DNA of 64,000 bases from JANWVO01 sp037446555 (GTDB taxonomy: Bacteria; Acidobacteriota; Terriglobia; Bryobacterales; Bryobacteraceae): contig JBBIIK010000007.1 of assembly GCA_037446555.1 (NCBI GenBank), positions 1-64,000 of the forward strand. The letters are read 5' to 3'. A program made the translations under genes and the position numbers. The notes beneath the pieces are model-generated. The model did not search any database. It was not told the DNA's origin and saw only the letters and a list, made by a program, of their open reading frames with translations. Positions 34,584 to 43,302 of this stretch are shown in pieces (position 1 is the stretch's first letter; each line of letters opens with the position of its first letter).

Positions 34584-34587
34584 GCGC

Positions 34588-35751
34588 TCACGCCGCGAGG
34601 CTGCGCGAGAGGATCTCTTCGACGACCGGGGGCGCGACGGCGCCGCGCTCGCCCAGCTTTTCCATGCCGCGCTGCCTGAGGCGCCCGGCGACTTCGCGCG
34701 GCGTCTCCGGACGCACACCCTCGTACCGAGCCAGCCTCGTGGGAACGCCGAGGGACTCGAAGAACTCCTCGGTGCGGCGGATGGCCGCCTCGATGCGTTC
34801 TTCTTCGGAGCCTTCCCGGATTCCCCACACGCGCTCCCCGTATTGCAGGAGCTTCGCCGCCTTGTCGCGGCGCATCACGCGGTACAGATGCGGCGCCACC
34901 ACGGCGAGAGTCCGCGCATGGTCGATCCCGTACAGAGCCGTGAGCTCGTGGCCGATCATGTGCGTTGCCCAGTCCTGCGGCACGCCGGAGCCGATCAACC
35001 CGTTCAGCGCCATGGTCGCCGTCCACACGAACGTCGCCCGCGCATCATAGTCGGTCGGGTGCTCGAGAGTCTTCGGCCCGATTTCGATGAGAGTCTGCAA
35101 GATGGCTTCGGCGAAGCGGTCGTTCAGCTCGGCATTCGCCGGGAAGGTCAGGTACTGTTCCATTGTGTGGACGTAGGCATCCACGATTCCGTTGGCCACC
35201 TGCCGCGGAGGCAGGCTGAACGTGGTCTCCGGATCGAGCACCGAGAATTTCGGGTACACATGCGCCGAAGAAAACGCCAGCTTCTCGCCCGTCTCTGAAC
35301 GGCTGATGACAGCGAACGGATTGGCTTCCGAGCCCGTCGCCGGCAAGGTCAACACGCTGCCAAGCGGCACGGCGGATTTCACCTCCGCGCCCTTCTGCAC
35401 GATGTCCCACGGCTCGCCTTCGGACGGAATCGCCGCGGCAATGAACTTCGTTCCATCGAGCACGGAACCACCCCCGACCGCCAGCAGGAACTCTGCCTTC
35501 TCCGCCCTCGCCAGCCGCGCGGCCTCCATCAGCGTCCGGTACTCCGGGTTCGGCTGGATGCCGCCGAATTCGATCACCGTGCATGCGGCGAGCGCGCTTT
35601 TCACCTGGTCGTAGACGCCATTGGCGCGAATCGAACCGCCGCCATAGGTCATCAGCACCTTCGTGCCCGCGGGGATCTCGCGGGCGATGCCCGCGATCTG
35701 CCCTTTTCCAAACAGGATCTTCGTGGGGTTTGAGTATTCGAAGTTCAGCAT
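34588..35751 (-). CDS. Iron-containing alcohol dehydrogenase, YqhD-like
   Basis: A 387-residue group III alcohol dehydrogenase. The cofactor segment is YGGGSIRANGVYDQV and LLAVGGGSVLDGTKFIAAA (GGGSxxD); metal ligands are the Asp and His in GIVDAYVHTMEQYL, the His in HMIGHELTALYGIDH and the His in DHARTLA. The YGGGS at this place and FEYSNPTKILFGKG at the N-terminus fit the NADPH-dependent YqhD/BDH branch that reduces aldehydes such as those from lipid peroxidation. It ends just before the arsR operator and has its own start. Confidence 0.9.
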   Translation of the reverse strand: MLNFEYSNPTKILFGKGQIAGIAREIPAGTKVLMTYGGGSIRANGVYDQVKSALAACTVIEFGGIQPNPEYRTLMEAARLARAEKAEFLLAVGGGSVLDGTKFIAAAIPSEGEPWDIVQKGAEVKSAVPLGSVLTLPATGSEANPFAVISRSETGEKLAFSSAHVYPKFSVLDPETTFSLPPRQVANGIVDAYVHTMEQYLTFPANAELNDRFAEAILQTLIEIGPKTLEHPTDYDARATFVWTATMALNGLIGSGVPQDWATHMIGHELTALYGIDHARTLAVVAPHLYRVMRRDKAAKLLQYGERVWGIREGSEEERIEAAIRRTEEFFESLGVPTRLARYEGVRPETPREVAGRLRQRGMEKLGERGAVAPPVVEEILSRSLAA

Positions 35752-35794
35752 TGCACTTGTCCCTCTGAGGATTTGTAGCCGCGCGCACGGCGCG

Positions 35795-36178
35795 TCACTG
35801 TGGCGCGTTTTCGTAGAGGGCGAAGGCCGCCCCTGCCGGATCCCGCAGCACGCAGAAGCGCCCGGAACCCGCCTGGCGCGGGCCCTCGATCACCTGCCCG
35901 CCCAGCTCCACGCACCGCGCGAGACGCGCATCCAGATCTTCCACGACGATGTAGATCAGCCATGCCGGCGGCAGCCCGGCGTTGGCGCCGCGCGCGTGGC
36001 AGACGCCTCCCACCGGCGCTCCGCCCGGACTCAGCATGACGTAGTCGGAATACCCTTCCATCGGGTGCTCCTGCGACGTCCATCCCGCCACCGCCTCGTA
36101 GAACTCCCGCACGCGGGAGGCGTCCTCGACGGTCAGGTCCATCCATCCGATGGTTCCGGGCTGCGGCAACTGGCTCAT
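35795..36178 (-). CDS. VOC superfamily (glyoxalase-like) protein
   Basis: A 127-residue two-module VOC protein: GTIGWMDLTVEDASRVREFYEAVAGW, then YIVVEDLDARLARCVELGGQVIEGP and FCVLRDPAGAAFALYE. The fold normally holds a divalent metal; the first-module metal residue position reads Asp (WMDLTV), and the Glu of ALYE is kept, while the His of the usual H-x-x-L-x-V is absent. It starts three bases after the guaB stop and is probably cotranscribed. Function not assigned. Confidence 0.82.
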   Translation of the reverse strand: MSQLPQPGTIGWMDLTVEDASRVREFYEAVAGWTSQEHPMEGYSDYVMLSPGGAPVGGVCHARGANAGLPPAWLIYIVVEDLDARLARCVELGGQVIEGPRQAGSGRFCVLRDPAGAAFALYENAPQ

Positions 36179-36181
36179 TCG

Positions 36182-37639
36182 TCAAGGCTCCAGCCGGTAG
36201 TTCGGCGCTTCCTTCATGATGATCACGTCGTGGACGTGGCTTTCTTTCAGCCCGGCGATCGTGACCCGCAGGAACTGCGCCCTCTCCTGAAGCTCGGGGA
36301 TCGTCGAGCAGCCGCAGTAGCCCATGCCGGAGCGCAGTCCGCCCACGAGCTGGAACACCAGCTCGGCCAGCGGCCCTTTGCTCGGCACGCGTCCTTCGAT
36401 GCCTTCCGGCACCAGCTTGATCCCGCCCTCTTGCGCGTAGCGGTCGCTCGAACCCTGGCTCATCGCGCCCAGAGAGCCCATGCCACGGTAGGCCTTGAAC
36501 GTCCGCCCCTGATACAGAATCAGCTCGCCCGGGCTTTCATCCGTGCCCGCGAACAGGCTGCCGATCATCACCGAATCGGCGCCCGCGGCGATGGCCTTGG
36601 TGATGTCGCCCGAGAACTTGATCCCTCCATCGGCGATCAGCGGAACGCCCGTGCCGCGGCACGCGCGCGCACACTCGGTGATGGCGGTGATCTGCGGCAC
36701 GCCTGCCCCGGTCACCACGCGCGTCGTGCAGATGCTGCCCGGCCCGATGCCCACCTTGATCCCGTCTACCCCCAGCGCGATCAGGTCCCGCGCGCCCTCG
36801 TAGGTTGCCACGTTGCCCGCCACCAGATCCACCTCCGGCAGCGCCCGCTTGATGGCCACCACGGCTTGCAGGACGCGCTCGCTGTGGCCGTGCGCAGTGT
36901 CGATCACCAGCACGTCCACCTTCTTCTTCACCAGCTCCTGCGCGCGCTCCAGAAAGTCGCCTGTGGCGCCGATGGCGGCGCCCACGCGCAGCCGCCCTTG
37001 CGCATCCTTGGCCGCGTTCGGGTACTTGCGCTTCTTCTGGATGTCCTTGACCGTGATCAGCCCTTTGAGCACGAACTGCTCGTCTACCACGAGCAGCTTC
37101 TCCACGCGGTGCTTGTGGAGCTCTTCCACCGCCTGCTCCAGCGTCGTGCCCACCGGCACGGTGTAGAGCGGCTCCTTGGTCATCACATTGCGGATCGGCT
37201 GATCGTAGTTGGTCTCGAACCGCAGGTCGCGGTTGGTCAGAATGCCGACCAGCCGCCCCTCCTTCACCACCGGCAGCCCGGAGATCCGGTAGCGGCTCAT
37301 GATCTCCAGCGCCTCGAAGATCTTCTGGTCCGGATCCACCGTCACGGGATCGACGATCATGCCGCTTTCTGAGCGCTTCACGCGGTCCACTTCCTCCGCC
37401 TGCCGCTCGATCGGCATGTTCTTGTGGATGATGCCGATGCCGCCCTGCCGCGCCAGCTCGATGGCAAGATGGCTTTCCGTCACCGTGTCCATGGCCGCGC
37501 TGAGGATGGGAATGTTCAGGGCGACGTTCCGCGTCACCATGGTGCGCGTGTCCACCTCCGGCGGCAGCACGCCGCTGCGCGCCGGCTTCAACAGCACGTC
37601 GTCAAAGGTCAGCCCTTCTTCGAGATGATCGGGAAGCAT
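36182..37639 (-). CDS. guaB: Inosine-5'-monophosphate dehydrogenase
   Basis: A 485-residue enzyme converting IMP to XMP with NAD, the committed step to GTP. The barrel is split by a CBS pair (about residues 95-205; MSRYRISGLPVVKEGRLVGILTNRD, MTKEPLYTVPVGTTLEQAVEELHKHRVEKLLVVD). The catalytic loop GIGPGSICTTRVVTGAGVPQ holds the nucleophilic Cys. YRGMGSLGAMSQGSSDRYAQE and VPEGIEGRVPSKG form the flap. AAGGA lies six bases before the ATG. Start and length are typical. Confidence 0.96.
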   Translation of the reverse strand: MLPDHLEEGLTFDDVLLKPARSGVLPPEVDTRTMVTRNVALNIPILSAAMDTVTESHLAIELARQGGIGIIHKNMPIERQAEEVDRVKRSESGMIVDPVTVDPDQKIFEALEIMSRYRISGLPVVKEGRLVGILTNRDLRFETNYDQPIRNVMTKEPLYTVPVGTTLEQAVEELHKHRVEKLLVVDEQFVLKGLITVKDIQKKRKYPNAAKDAQGRLRVGAAIGATGDFLERAQELVKKKVDVLVIDTAHGHSERVLQAVVAIKRALPEVDLVAGNVATYEGARDLIALGVDGIKVGIGPGSICTTRVVTGAGVPQITAITECARACRGTGVPLIADGGIKFSGDITKAIAAGADSVMIGSLFAGTDESPGELILYQGRTFKAYRGMGSLGAMSQGSSDRYAQEGGIKLVPEGIEGRVPSKGPLAELVFQLVGGLRSGMGYCGCSTIPELQERAQFLRVTIAGLKESHVHDVIIMKEAPNYRLEP

Positions 37640-37648
37640 CGTAATTCC

Positions 37649-39364
37649 TTATGGTATCAGACGCCCGGAAAGCGCCCTTCCGGCGCGCTTCCGCGCGTTC
37701 AGCACCAGCCTCGAAAGCCGCTGCGGGCCGTGAAACACGGCCTGCCGCGCCACCCGCATCTGCGTCTCGGACGCTTGCAGGCGGCCGGTGTTCAGGTTAC
37801 GGTCGAACTTCGGGAAGTTGCTGCTGGAGACTTCCAGCCGCACGGCGTGGCCGGACTCGAAGAGCCATGCCGTCGCTCCGGCGCCGATCTCCACCTCCAC
37901 CACCGTTCCCGGCCGGTACATCACCGCGCGCTCCACTCCTTCGCGATAGCGCAGGCGGGTGAGCCCGTCGCAGACGATTCGCGCCGTCCCGTCCGGCGCC
38001 ACGTCCACGAGCTTGGCCGTGAAATCCGTGTCCGGCGCACTGGAAGACACATACAGCACGGCCCGCACGCCGCCCGCCACCTCCAGCGGCTCCCGAAGCG
38101 GCCGCGAGGAGTAGACCAGCACGTCGCGGCGGCCTTCCACCGCGCGCTGGTCCAGCGGGCCCCACGGTAGCACCTTCAGGTTGCAGCACGTGTTGCCTCC
38201 GACGGTGGGCACCGCCTTGCGCGGATTGTACTCGTAGCGGTCGGCGGACTCTTCCTCCGGAGGCTCCGGCATCAGCCGTCCGTCTCCGCCCAGCGAGTTC
38301 GCCTGCCCGCCCGAATCGAGGAAGAATTCGAACGGTTCGAAGTCCTCTGGCGGCCACACCGGGCTTTCCCGCCACTCGTTGGCCCCCATGACGAAGTACA
38401 GAACGCCCGAGGGCGCGGGCGGCGTGGTCTGCCGCAGCCACGCGTCGAACCAGTCCGCTTCCAGCCGGCGCAGCGGCAGTTCGGCCTCGGGACCGAAATC
38501 CATCCCCGGCATTCGCGGGCTCATATTGTGCCCCCAGGGCCCGACAATCAGCCGCGCCGGATGGCCGCGCAAGCGCAGCGCCTGCCACATGGCGATATCG
38601 CTCTGCACGAAAGGATCAAACCATCCGCCCTCGATCAGCGCCGCCGCTTTCACTGCGCCCACGCGCTGCAGAGTACTCAAAGCCTGCCAGTAGCCGTCGT
38701 AGGACGGATGTGCCATCGCTTCCTGATAGAAATCCAGCGTGCGCCCGGTGGCGAACCGGTCCGCCTTTCCCAGCGGCAGAAACGTTACCATCTTCTGGAA
38801 GTCGACTACGGGCCGGCTGGCCGGTTTGAAGTTCTCCGCAATCCAGCGCAACCGGTGCGCCAGCCGGAAGGCGCCGCCGCGGCTGTAATAGCGGTCGTGA
38901 TACTCGTCACCGCCCGAGACCGCCGGCGCGATCGCCTTCAGCGCCGGGTGCCCACACAGCGCCGCCCGCCATTGCACGATCCCCGTATAGGAACCGCCGA
39001 ACATGGCCACCTTCCCGTCGGACCAGGTCTGCCGCGCAATCCAACCCACTGTGTCCGCGCCGTCCCGCTCCTCCTGCACGAACTGCCGGAACTCGCCCTC
39101 GCTGTCATAACGCCCGCGCACGTCCTGCGTCACCACGGCGTAGCCGCGATCCAGAAACACGCGCATCGAGGGCGTGATCACGGAGCTTTTCCGGTACGGC
39201 GTGCGGTGCAGCACGACCGGAAACCTGCCCTTCAGCGCCGGCCGGAAAATGTTCGCGCACAGCCGCACGCCGTCGCGCATTGGCACGCGCACGTGCAGCT
39301 GCACCACCGGCTGCGCCGCCGCGGCCGTGGCCAGTGCCAGAAGCAACAGAATGCGGCGCCGCAT
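37649..39364 (-). CDS. Exported CocE/NonD family hydrolase (S15)
   Basis: A 571-residue alpha/beta hydrolase of the X-Pro dipeptidyl-peptidase S15/CocE family. After a signal peptide (RRRILLLLALATAAAAQ) come VRVPMRDGVRLCANIFRP, YAVVTQDVRGRYDSEGEF, the nucleophile elbow MFGGSYTGIVQW, LIEGGWFDPFV with the probable catalytic Asp, and IVGPWGHNM with the catalytic His. A C-terminal jelly-roll domain (AVLYVSSSAPDTDFTAKLVDVAPDG) completes the family layout. These enzymes hydrolyse esters or amides such as acylated drugs or Xaa-Pro peptides; the substrate is not known. Between yggS and guaB in a tight minus-strand array. Confidence 0.9.
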   Translation of the reverse strand: MRRRILLLLALATAAAAQPVVQLHVRVPMRDGVRLCANIFRPALKGRFPVVLHRTPYRKSSVITPSMRVFLDRGYAVVTQDVRGRYDSEGEFRQFVQEERDGADTVGWIARQTWSDGKVAMFGGSYTGIVQWRAALCGHPALKAIAPAVSGGDEYHDRYYSRGGAFRLAHRLRWIAENFKPASRPVVDFQKMVTFLPLGKADRFATGRTLDFYQEAMAHPSYDGYWQALSTLQRVGAVKAAALIEGGWFDPFVQSDIAMWQALRLRGHPARLIVGPWGHNMSPRMPGMDFGPEAELPLRRLEADWFDAWLRQTTPPAPSGVLYFVMGANEWRESPVWPPEDFEPFEFFLDSGGQANSLGGDGRLMPEPPEEESADRYEYNPRKAVPTVGGNTCCNLKVLPWGPLDQRAVEGRRDVLVYSSRPLREPLEVAGGVRAVLYVSSSAPDTDFTAKLVDVAPDGTARIVCDGLTRLRYREGVERAVMYRPGTVVEVEIGAGATAWLFESGHAVRLEVSSSNFPKFDRNLNTGRLQASETQMRVARQAVFHGPQRLSRLVLNARKRAGRALSGRLIP

Positions 39365-39367
39365 GCT

Positions 39368-40039
39368 TCAGCCCCTGCGAGTCCGTTTGCCGAACAGCGC
39401 CGTTCCCACCCGCACCACCGTCGCGCCCTCCTCCACCGCCACCTCCAGATCGTGCGACATCCCCATCGACAGACCGGCCAGCCCGTGCGCCCGCGCCAGC
39501 TCGCGAAGCCTGCGGAAATAGGGCCGGCTCTGCTCGGCGTCCTCCGACCACGGGGGCATCGTCATCAGCCCCGCCAGCCGCAGATTTGGGCACGCCCGGA
39601 TCGCCTCCACCAGAGCCGGCAGCTCCTCCACAGCGCAGCCTGCCTTCGCCTCCTCCGGCGAGAGCTTCACCTCGATCATCACCTCCAGCGCGCGCCCCGC
39701 GGCGTCCAGCCGCCGCGCCAGCTTCCCCGTATCCACCGTCTGCACCACGTCGAACAGCTCCGCCGCGCGCCGGCTCTTGTTCGACTGCAAGTGCCCGATC
39801 AGATGAAACCGCGCCCCTTCGAGCTGCCGCGCTTGCGGCGCCTTCTGCTCAAACTCCTGCACGTAGTTCTCGCCAAACTCCCGCAGCCCCGCCGCATGTG
39901 CTTCCAGGATCACCTCGGCCGGGAACGTCTTGGTGACCGCCAGCAGAGTGATCTCCTCGCGCCTTCTCCCGCTGCGGGCGCATGCCGCATGAATGCGCTC
40001 TTCCACCGCCGCCAACCGTTCGGAAAGACCCGGGCCCAC
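39368..40039 (-). CDS. yggS: YggS-family pyridoxal phosphate homeostasis protein
   Basis: A 223-residue type III PLP-binding barrel protein. ITLLAVTKTFPAEVI carries the PLP Lys. FGENYVQEFEQKAP, FHLIGHLQSNKSRRAAELFDVVQTVD, MTMPPWSEDAEQSRPYFRRLRELA and LSMGMSHDLEVAVEEGATVVRVGTALFG are all family blocks. It stores or delivers PLP and keeps vitamin B6 pools stable, without enzymatic activity. Start is GTG 40039. A TATAAT on the minus strand lies eight bases before it, so the mRNA may be nearly leaderless. Divergent from the nuclease-like gene. Confidence 0.92.
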   Translation of the reverse strand: MGPGLSERLAAVEERIHAACARSGRRREEITLLAVTKTFPAEVILEAHAAGLREFGENYVQEFEQKAPQARQLEGARFHLIGHLQSNKSRRAAELFDVVQTVDTGKLARRLDAAGRALEVMIEVKLSPEEAKAGCAVEELPALVEAIRACPNLRLAGLMTMPPWSEDAEQSRPYFRRLRELARAHGLAGLSMGMSHDLEVAVEEGATVVRVGTALFGKRTRRG

Positions 40040-40047
40040 TGCCTGAC

Positions 40048-40055
40048 ATTATAAT
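40048..40055. promoter_or_regulatory. Palindromic ATTATAAT: shared divergent -10
   Basis: The 8-base palindrome ATTATAAT contains TATAAT on both strands. On the minus strand it lies eight bases before the yggS GTG (40039). On the plus strand it lies seven bases before a GTG at 40063, and overlaps the ATG at 40054. If used both ways, both mRNAs would be nearly leaderless. Confidence 0.4.
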
Positions 40056-41577
40056 GAGGGCGGTGGCGAACCTCCGCAAGTCGCCCCGCGCGGGTTCCGC
40101 CGCGAACCTGCGCGCGGAGGTCGAGCGCTTCCTCGCCTCTTGCCACGACCCCGTCCTGCTGGAACCCGGCGAAGCGCCCTTCGAACTCTCGCGCTGCGCC
40201 GGCTGGTCCTGCACCGGGCGCGGCGGCTTCCTGCTGTTCGAAGCGTGGGACGAAAACCGGTCGCTGGCGCGCCGCGTGACCGCCGTGGCGGAGCGCCGCG
40301 CCGAGCGCCTCGTGCTCGCCATCGAACGCTTCGGCGGACGCACCGGCACGCTGACCCTGGCCGACCGCGCCCGCCCCGAATCCGCCCCGGCCCTGCTGCG
40401 CGGATCGAGAACCCGCCTCATGGAGATGCTGCGCCGCTGGTTGGCGCGCCAGTTCCCGCACTGGCAGCTGCGAGAGATCAGCGCCGGCATGGATCTGGAA
40501 CACTCGCTCTCCCCGGCTTGCCCGCGCGCCTTGATCACGCTCGGCCGCAGGCGGTGCGCCGCCGTCGCCGCCGGCGAACAGCACGCCTCGCACTCCCTCA
40601 CGCAGGCCCTTCTGTGGGCCGATCATCTCCTCCGCCGCGACGGCGAGGACGTCCATTCCATCGCACTGTTTCTTCCCGCGGGCTCGGAATCCTCCACCGC
40701 GCTGCGCCTTTCATGGCTCAACATCGAGTCGAGCCTCTTTGCCTGGGACGAGCAGGGCGTGGAGAAACGCGTGGACCCGGCCGGCTCAGGCAATCTCGTC
40801 CGTGATCTCGCACCGTGGATCGATCCGCCCGCAGCAGCCGCCGGCGAAGCCGCCCGGTGGGTCCACGAATTGCGCCTCGAGGAAGGCGTCGAAGCCGTGC
40901 CCGCCGCGCCCGGCCAATGGAGCCTCCGCATCCATGGGCTTGAATTCGCGCGCTACAGCGGCGGCGCGCTGTTCTACGGGATCGGCGAGCGCCGCCGCGC
41001 CTCGCGCATCGATCCCGTGCGGACCCTCGCCCGCGAGCTGGCGCGCTGGCGTTCCCCCGACTCTCCCGATTCGCGCCACCCGTGGCGCCTCGCCCGGCCC
41101 GAAGCTTGGCTCGAATCCGTGATCCGCCGCCGGCTCGACCTGATCGACCCGCTGCTGCTGCCCGAGCCCGTTTACAACCAGGTGGCCGCCGTCGAGGGCG
41201 CCGGGCGCGGGATTCCCGACCTGTTGGCCCTGCGGCGCGACGGCCGCCTGACCGTGATCGAGATCAAAGCCGCCGCCGACCCCGGCCTGCCCTTGCAGGC
41301 CCTCGATTATTGGGTCCGCGTGGCGCATCACGCCGCGCGCGGCGGCTTCGCCCGCCGCGGTTATTTCCGCGGGCTTTCCATCGATCCCCGCCCCCCGCGG
41401 CTCATCCTCGCCGCGCCGGCCCTGGAGTTTCATCCCGCCACGGAAACGCTCCTCTCCTTCTTCCGCCCGGAAGTGGAAGTGGAGCGCGTGGGCCTTGGCG
41501 TAGAATGGCATCTGAGGCCGCGCGTGGTGCTCCGCGCACGCGGCGCCGCCCGGCCCGAGTGGGACGATTCTCCCTGA
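40054..41577 (+). CDS. Uncharacterised protein with C-terminal PD-(D/E)XK nuclease-like motif
   Basis: About 507 residues, no membrane segment or signal peptide. No named family was recognised. The C-terminal third reads GRGIPDLLALRRDGRLTVIEIKAAADPGLPLQALDYWVRV, which fits a PD-(D/E)XK nuclease core: Asp389, then Glu403-x-Lys405 at the end of a strand, followed by a helix with Gln. The N-terminal and middle part has LRRWLARQFPHWQL, RALITLGRRRCAAVAAGE and HSIALFLPAGSESSTALRLSWLN, which could be a second, non-catalytic nuclease-like fold. If the -10 at 40050 is used, GTG 40063 is the likelier start. It is followed after 11 bases by the DUF697-like gene. A role in DNA processing is inferred only from the motif. 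Confidence 0.7.
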   Translation: MRAVANLRKSPRAGSAANLRAEVERFLASCHDPVLLEPGEAPFELSRCAGWSCTGRGGFLLFEAWDENRSLARRVTAVAERRAERLVLAIERFGGRTGTLTLADRARPESAPALLRGSRTRLMEMLRRWLARQFPHWQLREISAGMDLEHSLSPACPRALITLGRRRCAAVAAGEQHASHSLTQALLWADHLLRRDGEDVHSIALFLPAGSESSTALRLSWLNIESSLFAWDEQGVEKRVDPAGSGNLVRDLAPWIDPPAAAAGEAARWVHELRLEEGVEAVPAAPGQWSLRIHGLEFARYSGGALFYGIGERRRASRIDPVRTLARELARWRSPDSPDSRHPWRLARPEAWLESVIRRRLDLIDPLLLPEPVYNQVAAVEGAGRGIPDLLALRRDGRLTVIEIKAAADPGLPLQALDYWVRVAHHAARGGFARRGYFRGLSIDPRPPRLILAAPALEFHPATETLLSFFRPEVEVERVGLGVEWHLRPRVVLRARGAARPEWDDSP

Positions 41578-41588
41578 GGCGGTTCCCC

Positions 41589-42464
41589 ATGCGATTCCTT
41601 CAGCAGGTGCGCGGCGCGTTGCGCAAGGTGGACCCGGAAGACATCCGCACGCTGGCCGCGCGGCGGTATCGCATCCTGGTGGCTGCCAGTTCCTCTGCCT
41701 CTTACGCCGCGCTGGAAGATTTCCTCATGCCCGCCGTGCTCAGCCGGCGGAAACGGCTGGAAGCCGCCGAGACTCTCGTGCGCGCCTGCGACCCCGGCGC
41801 AGAAGGCAAGTTCCACTTCATCTTTGCTGAACGCGGCGTCCCCGTTCCCGAAGGATGGCAAGAGGGCGTCGACCTGTTCCGGTTCGACACCGCCCGGCTT
41901 CCTGAATTCGTCGATCAGTTCGTCGCCGCATGCCCGGAGGAGGCGCTCGGGCTGGCGAGGATCCTGGAGCCGGTGCGGGCCGCCTACGCGCGCCAAACCA
42001 TCCACCAGGTCGCCCGCGAGAACGCGCTTTTCAGCATCCTGACGTCGCTGCCCAACATCGTCCCCGTGCTCGGCCAGCTGCCCTGGCTGATCGGCGAGTT
42101 CGCCTCCGACACCGCTGTCCTCACCGCCAATCAGATCCGCATGGCGTTCCTGCTCGCCGCCGCCAGCGACCGCGAGGTGGGCTTCCGCGAGCAGCGGCGG
42201 GAGATCGGCTCTATCATCGCCGGCGCATGGGGCTGGCGCGCCGGCGCACGCCAGCTGGTGAGCAAGATCCCCTTCGGCGGCGGCATCGTCCCCAAAGCTG
42301 CTGTTGCCTACGCAGGAACCTTTGTCGTCGGGCTCGCCCTCGACCGCGTCTACCGTCTCGGCTACGGATTGAGCCGCGAGGAACGCGACCGCGCTTACGA
42401 AGAAGCCCTGTCGCGCGGGCGCCAGGTCGCTGCAAACCTCGTTCGCATGGTGAAGGCGGGCTGA
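41589..42464 (+). CDS. DUF697-like (YcjF-type) protein
   Basis: A 291-residue protein. The C-terminal half matches the DUF697 pattern: ILTSLPNIVPVLGQLPWLIGEFASDTAVLTANQIRMAFLLAAASDREV, GSIIAGAWGWRAGARQLVSKIPFGGGIVPKAAVAYAGTFVVGLAL. Two or three hydrophobic hairpins suggest membrane association. The N-terminal half (VDPEDIRTLAARRYRILVAASS) has no recognised motif. ATG 41589 lies 11 bases after the nuclease-like gene. DUF697 proteins occur beside GTPases, but none is present here. Confidence 0.7.
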   Translation: MRFLQQVRGALRKVDPEDIRTLAARRYRILVAASSSASYAALEDFLMPAVLSRRKRLEAAETLVRACDPGAEGKFHFIFAERGVPVPEGWQEGVDLFRFDTARLPEFVDQFVAACPEEALGLARILEPVRAAYARQTIHQVARENALFSILTSLPNIVPVLGQLPWLIGEFASDTAVLTANQIRMAFLLAAASDREVGFREQRREIGSIIAGAWGWRAGARQLVSKIPFGGGIVPKAAVAYAGTFVVGLALDRVYRLGYGLSREERDRAYEEALSRGRQVAANLVRMVKAG

Positions 42465-42498
42465 TCCGGAGACTTTTCCTTTCCAGGCGGATGCTCCC

Positions 42499-43242
42499 AT
42501 GAACCACTCGAAACCCGTTGCGATTGTCACAGGCGCTTCGCGCGGCATCGGCCGCGGCATCGCCATCGAGCTCTCTCGCACTCACGCCGTCATCGGCACA
42601 TACCGCGGCCGCCGCGACGCCGCCGAAAGCCTTCAGGCCGAATGCGGCGCCGACATCGTGCAGTGCGACGTCGCCTCCGCCGCCGACAGGGGCGCGCTGA
42701 TCGAGTATGCCCGCAACCGCTATGGGCGGCTCGATCTGCTCGTCAACAACGCCGGCATCGCCCCGCGCGAGCGCGCCGACATCCTTGTAGCCTCCGAGGA
42801 GATCTTCGACGAGGTCCTCGCCACCAACCTCAAGGGGCCGTATTTCCTTACGCAACTGGCCGCGCGGTGGATGGTGGAGCAGGGTTCGGGACGCATCGTC
42901 TTCGTCACGTCGATCTCCGCCTACACGGCGTCATTGAACCGCGGAGAGTATTGCATTTCGAAGGCGGGCCTGAGCATGGCCGTGCAGCTCTGGGCGGCGC
43001 GGCTCGCCCCCCATGGCGTCCTCGTCTTCGAGGTGCGGCCCGGCATCATCCAGACGGATATGATCGAAAAGGTCCGTCAGACATATGAAGAAAAGGCGCG
43101 CTCCGGGCTTCTGCCGCAGGGGCGGCTGGGCACTCCCGAGGATGTTGCCCGGCAGGTGAGAGCCATCGCCGACGGGTTGCTCGATTACGGCACCGGCACC
43201 GTTCTCAACGCCGACGGCGGGTTCCACCTCCGCACGTTGTGA
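42499..43242 (+). CDS. SDR family NAD(P)-dependent oxidoreductase
   Basis: A 247-residue classical short-chain dehydrogenase. AIVTGASRGIGRGIAI is the cofactor motif, LLVNNAGIAPRERAD the NNAG segment, FVTSISAYTASLNRGEYCISKAGL the Ser-Tyr-Lys catalytic set, and VRPGIIQTDM the family end segment. Substrate not deducible, although the neighbouring transporter and OYE-like enzyme suggest a shared catabolic route for a small organic compound. First gene of the SDR-MFS-OYE series. Confidence 0.92.
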   Translation: MNHSKPVAIVTGASRGIGRGIAIELSRTHAVIGTYRGRRDAAESLQAECGADIVQCDVASAADRGALIEYARNRYGRLDLLVNNAGIAPRERADILVASEEIFDEVLATNLKGPYFLTQLAARWMVEQGSGRIVFVTSISAYTASLNRGEYCISKAGLSMAVQLWAARLAPHGVLVFEVRPGIIQTDMIEKVRQTYEEKARSGLLPQGRLGTPEDVARQVRAIADGLLDYGTGTVLNADGGFHLRTL

Positions 43243-43302
43243 TATAACTGGCATTTCAATTACCTGCGGGCCCGCCGCCCGCGCCGCGGAGGTCCTTCCA
43301 CC

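Noticed and set aside
40054..42464. Restriction-modification or known anti-phage system
   Set aside because: No methyltransferase, helicase or recognised defence partner is present; only a nuclease-like motif supports the idea.
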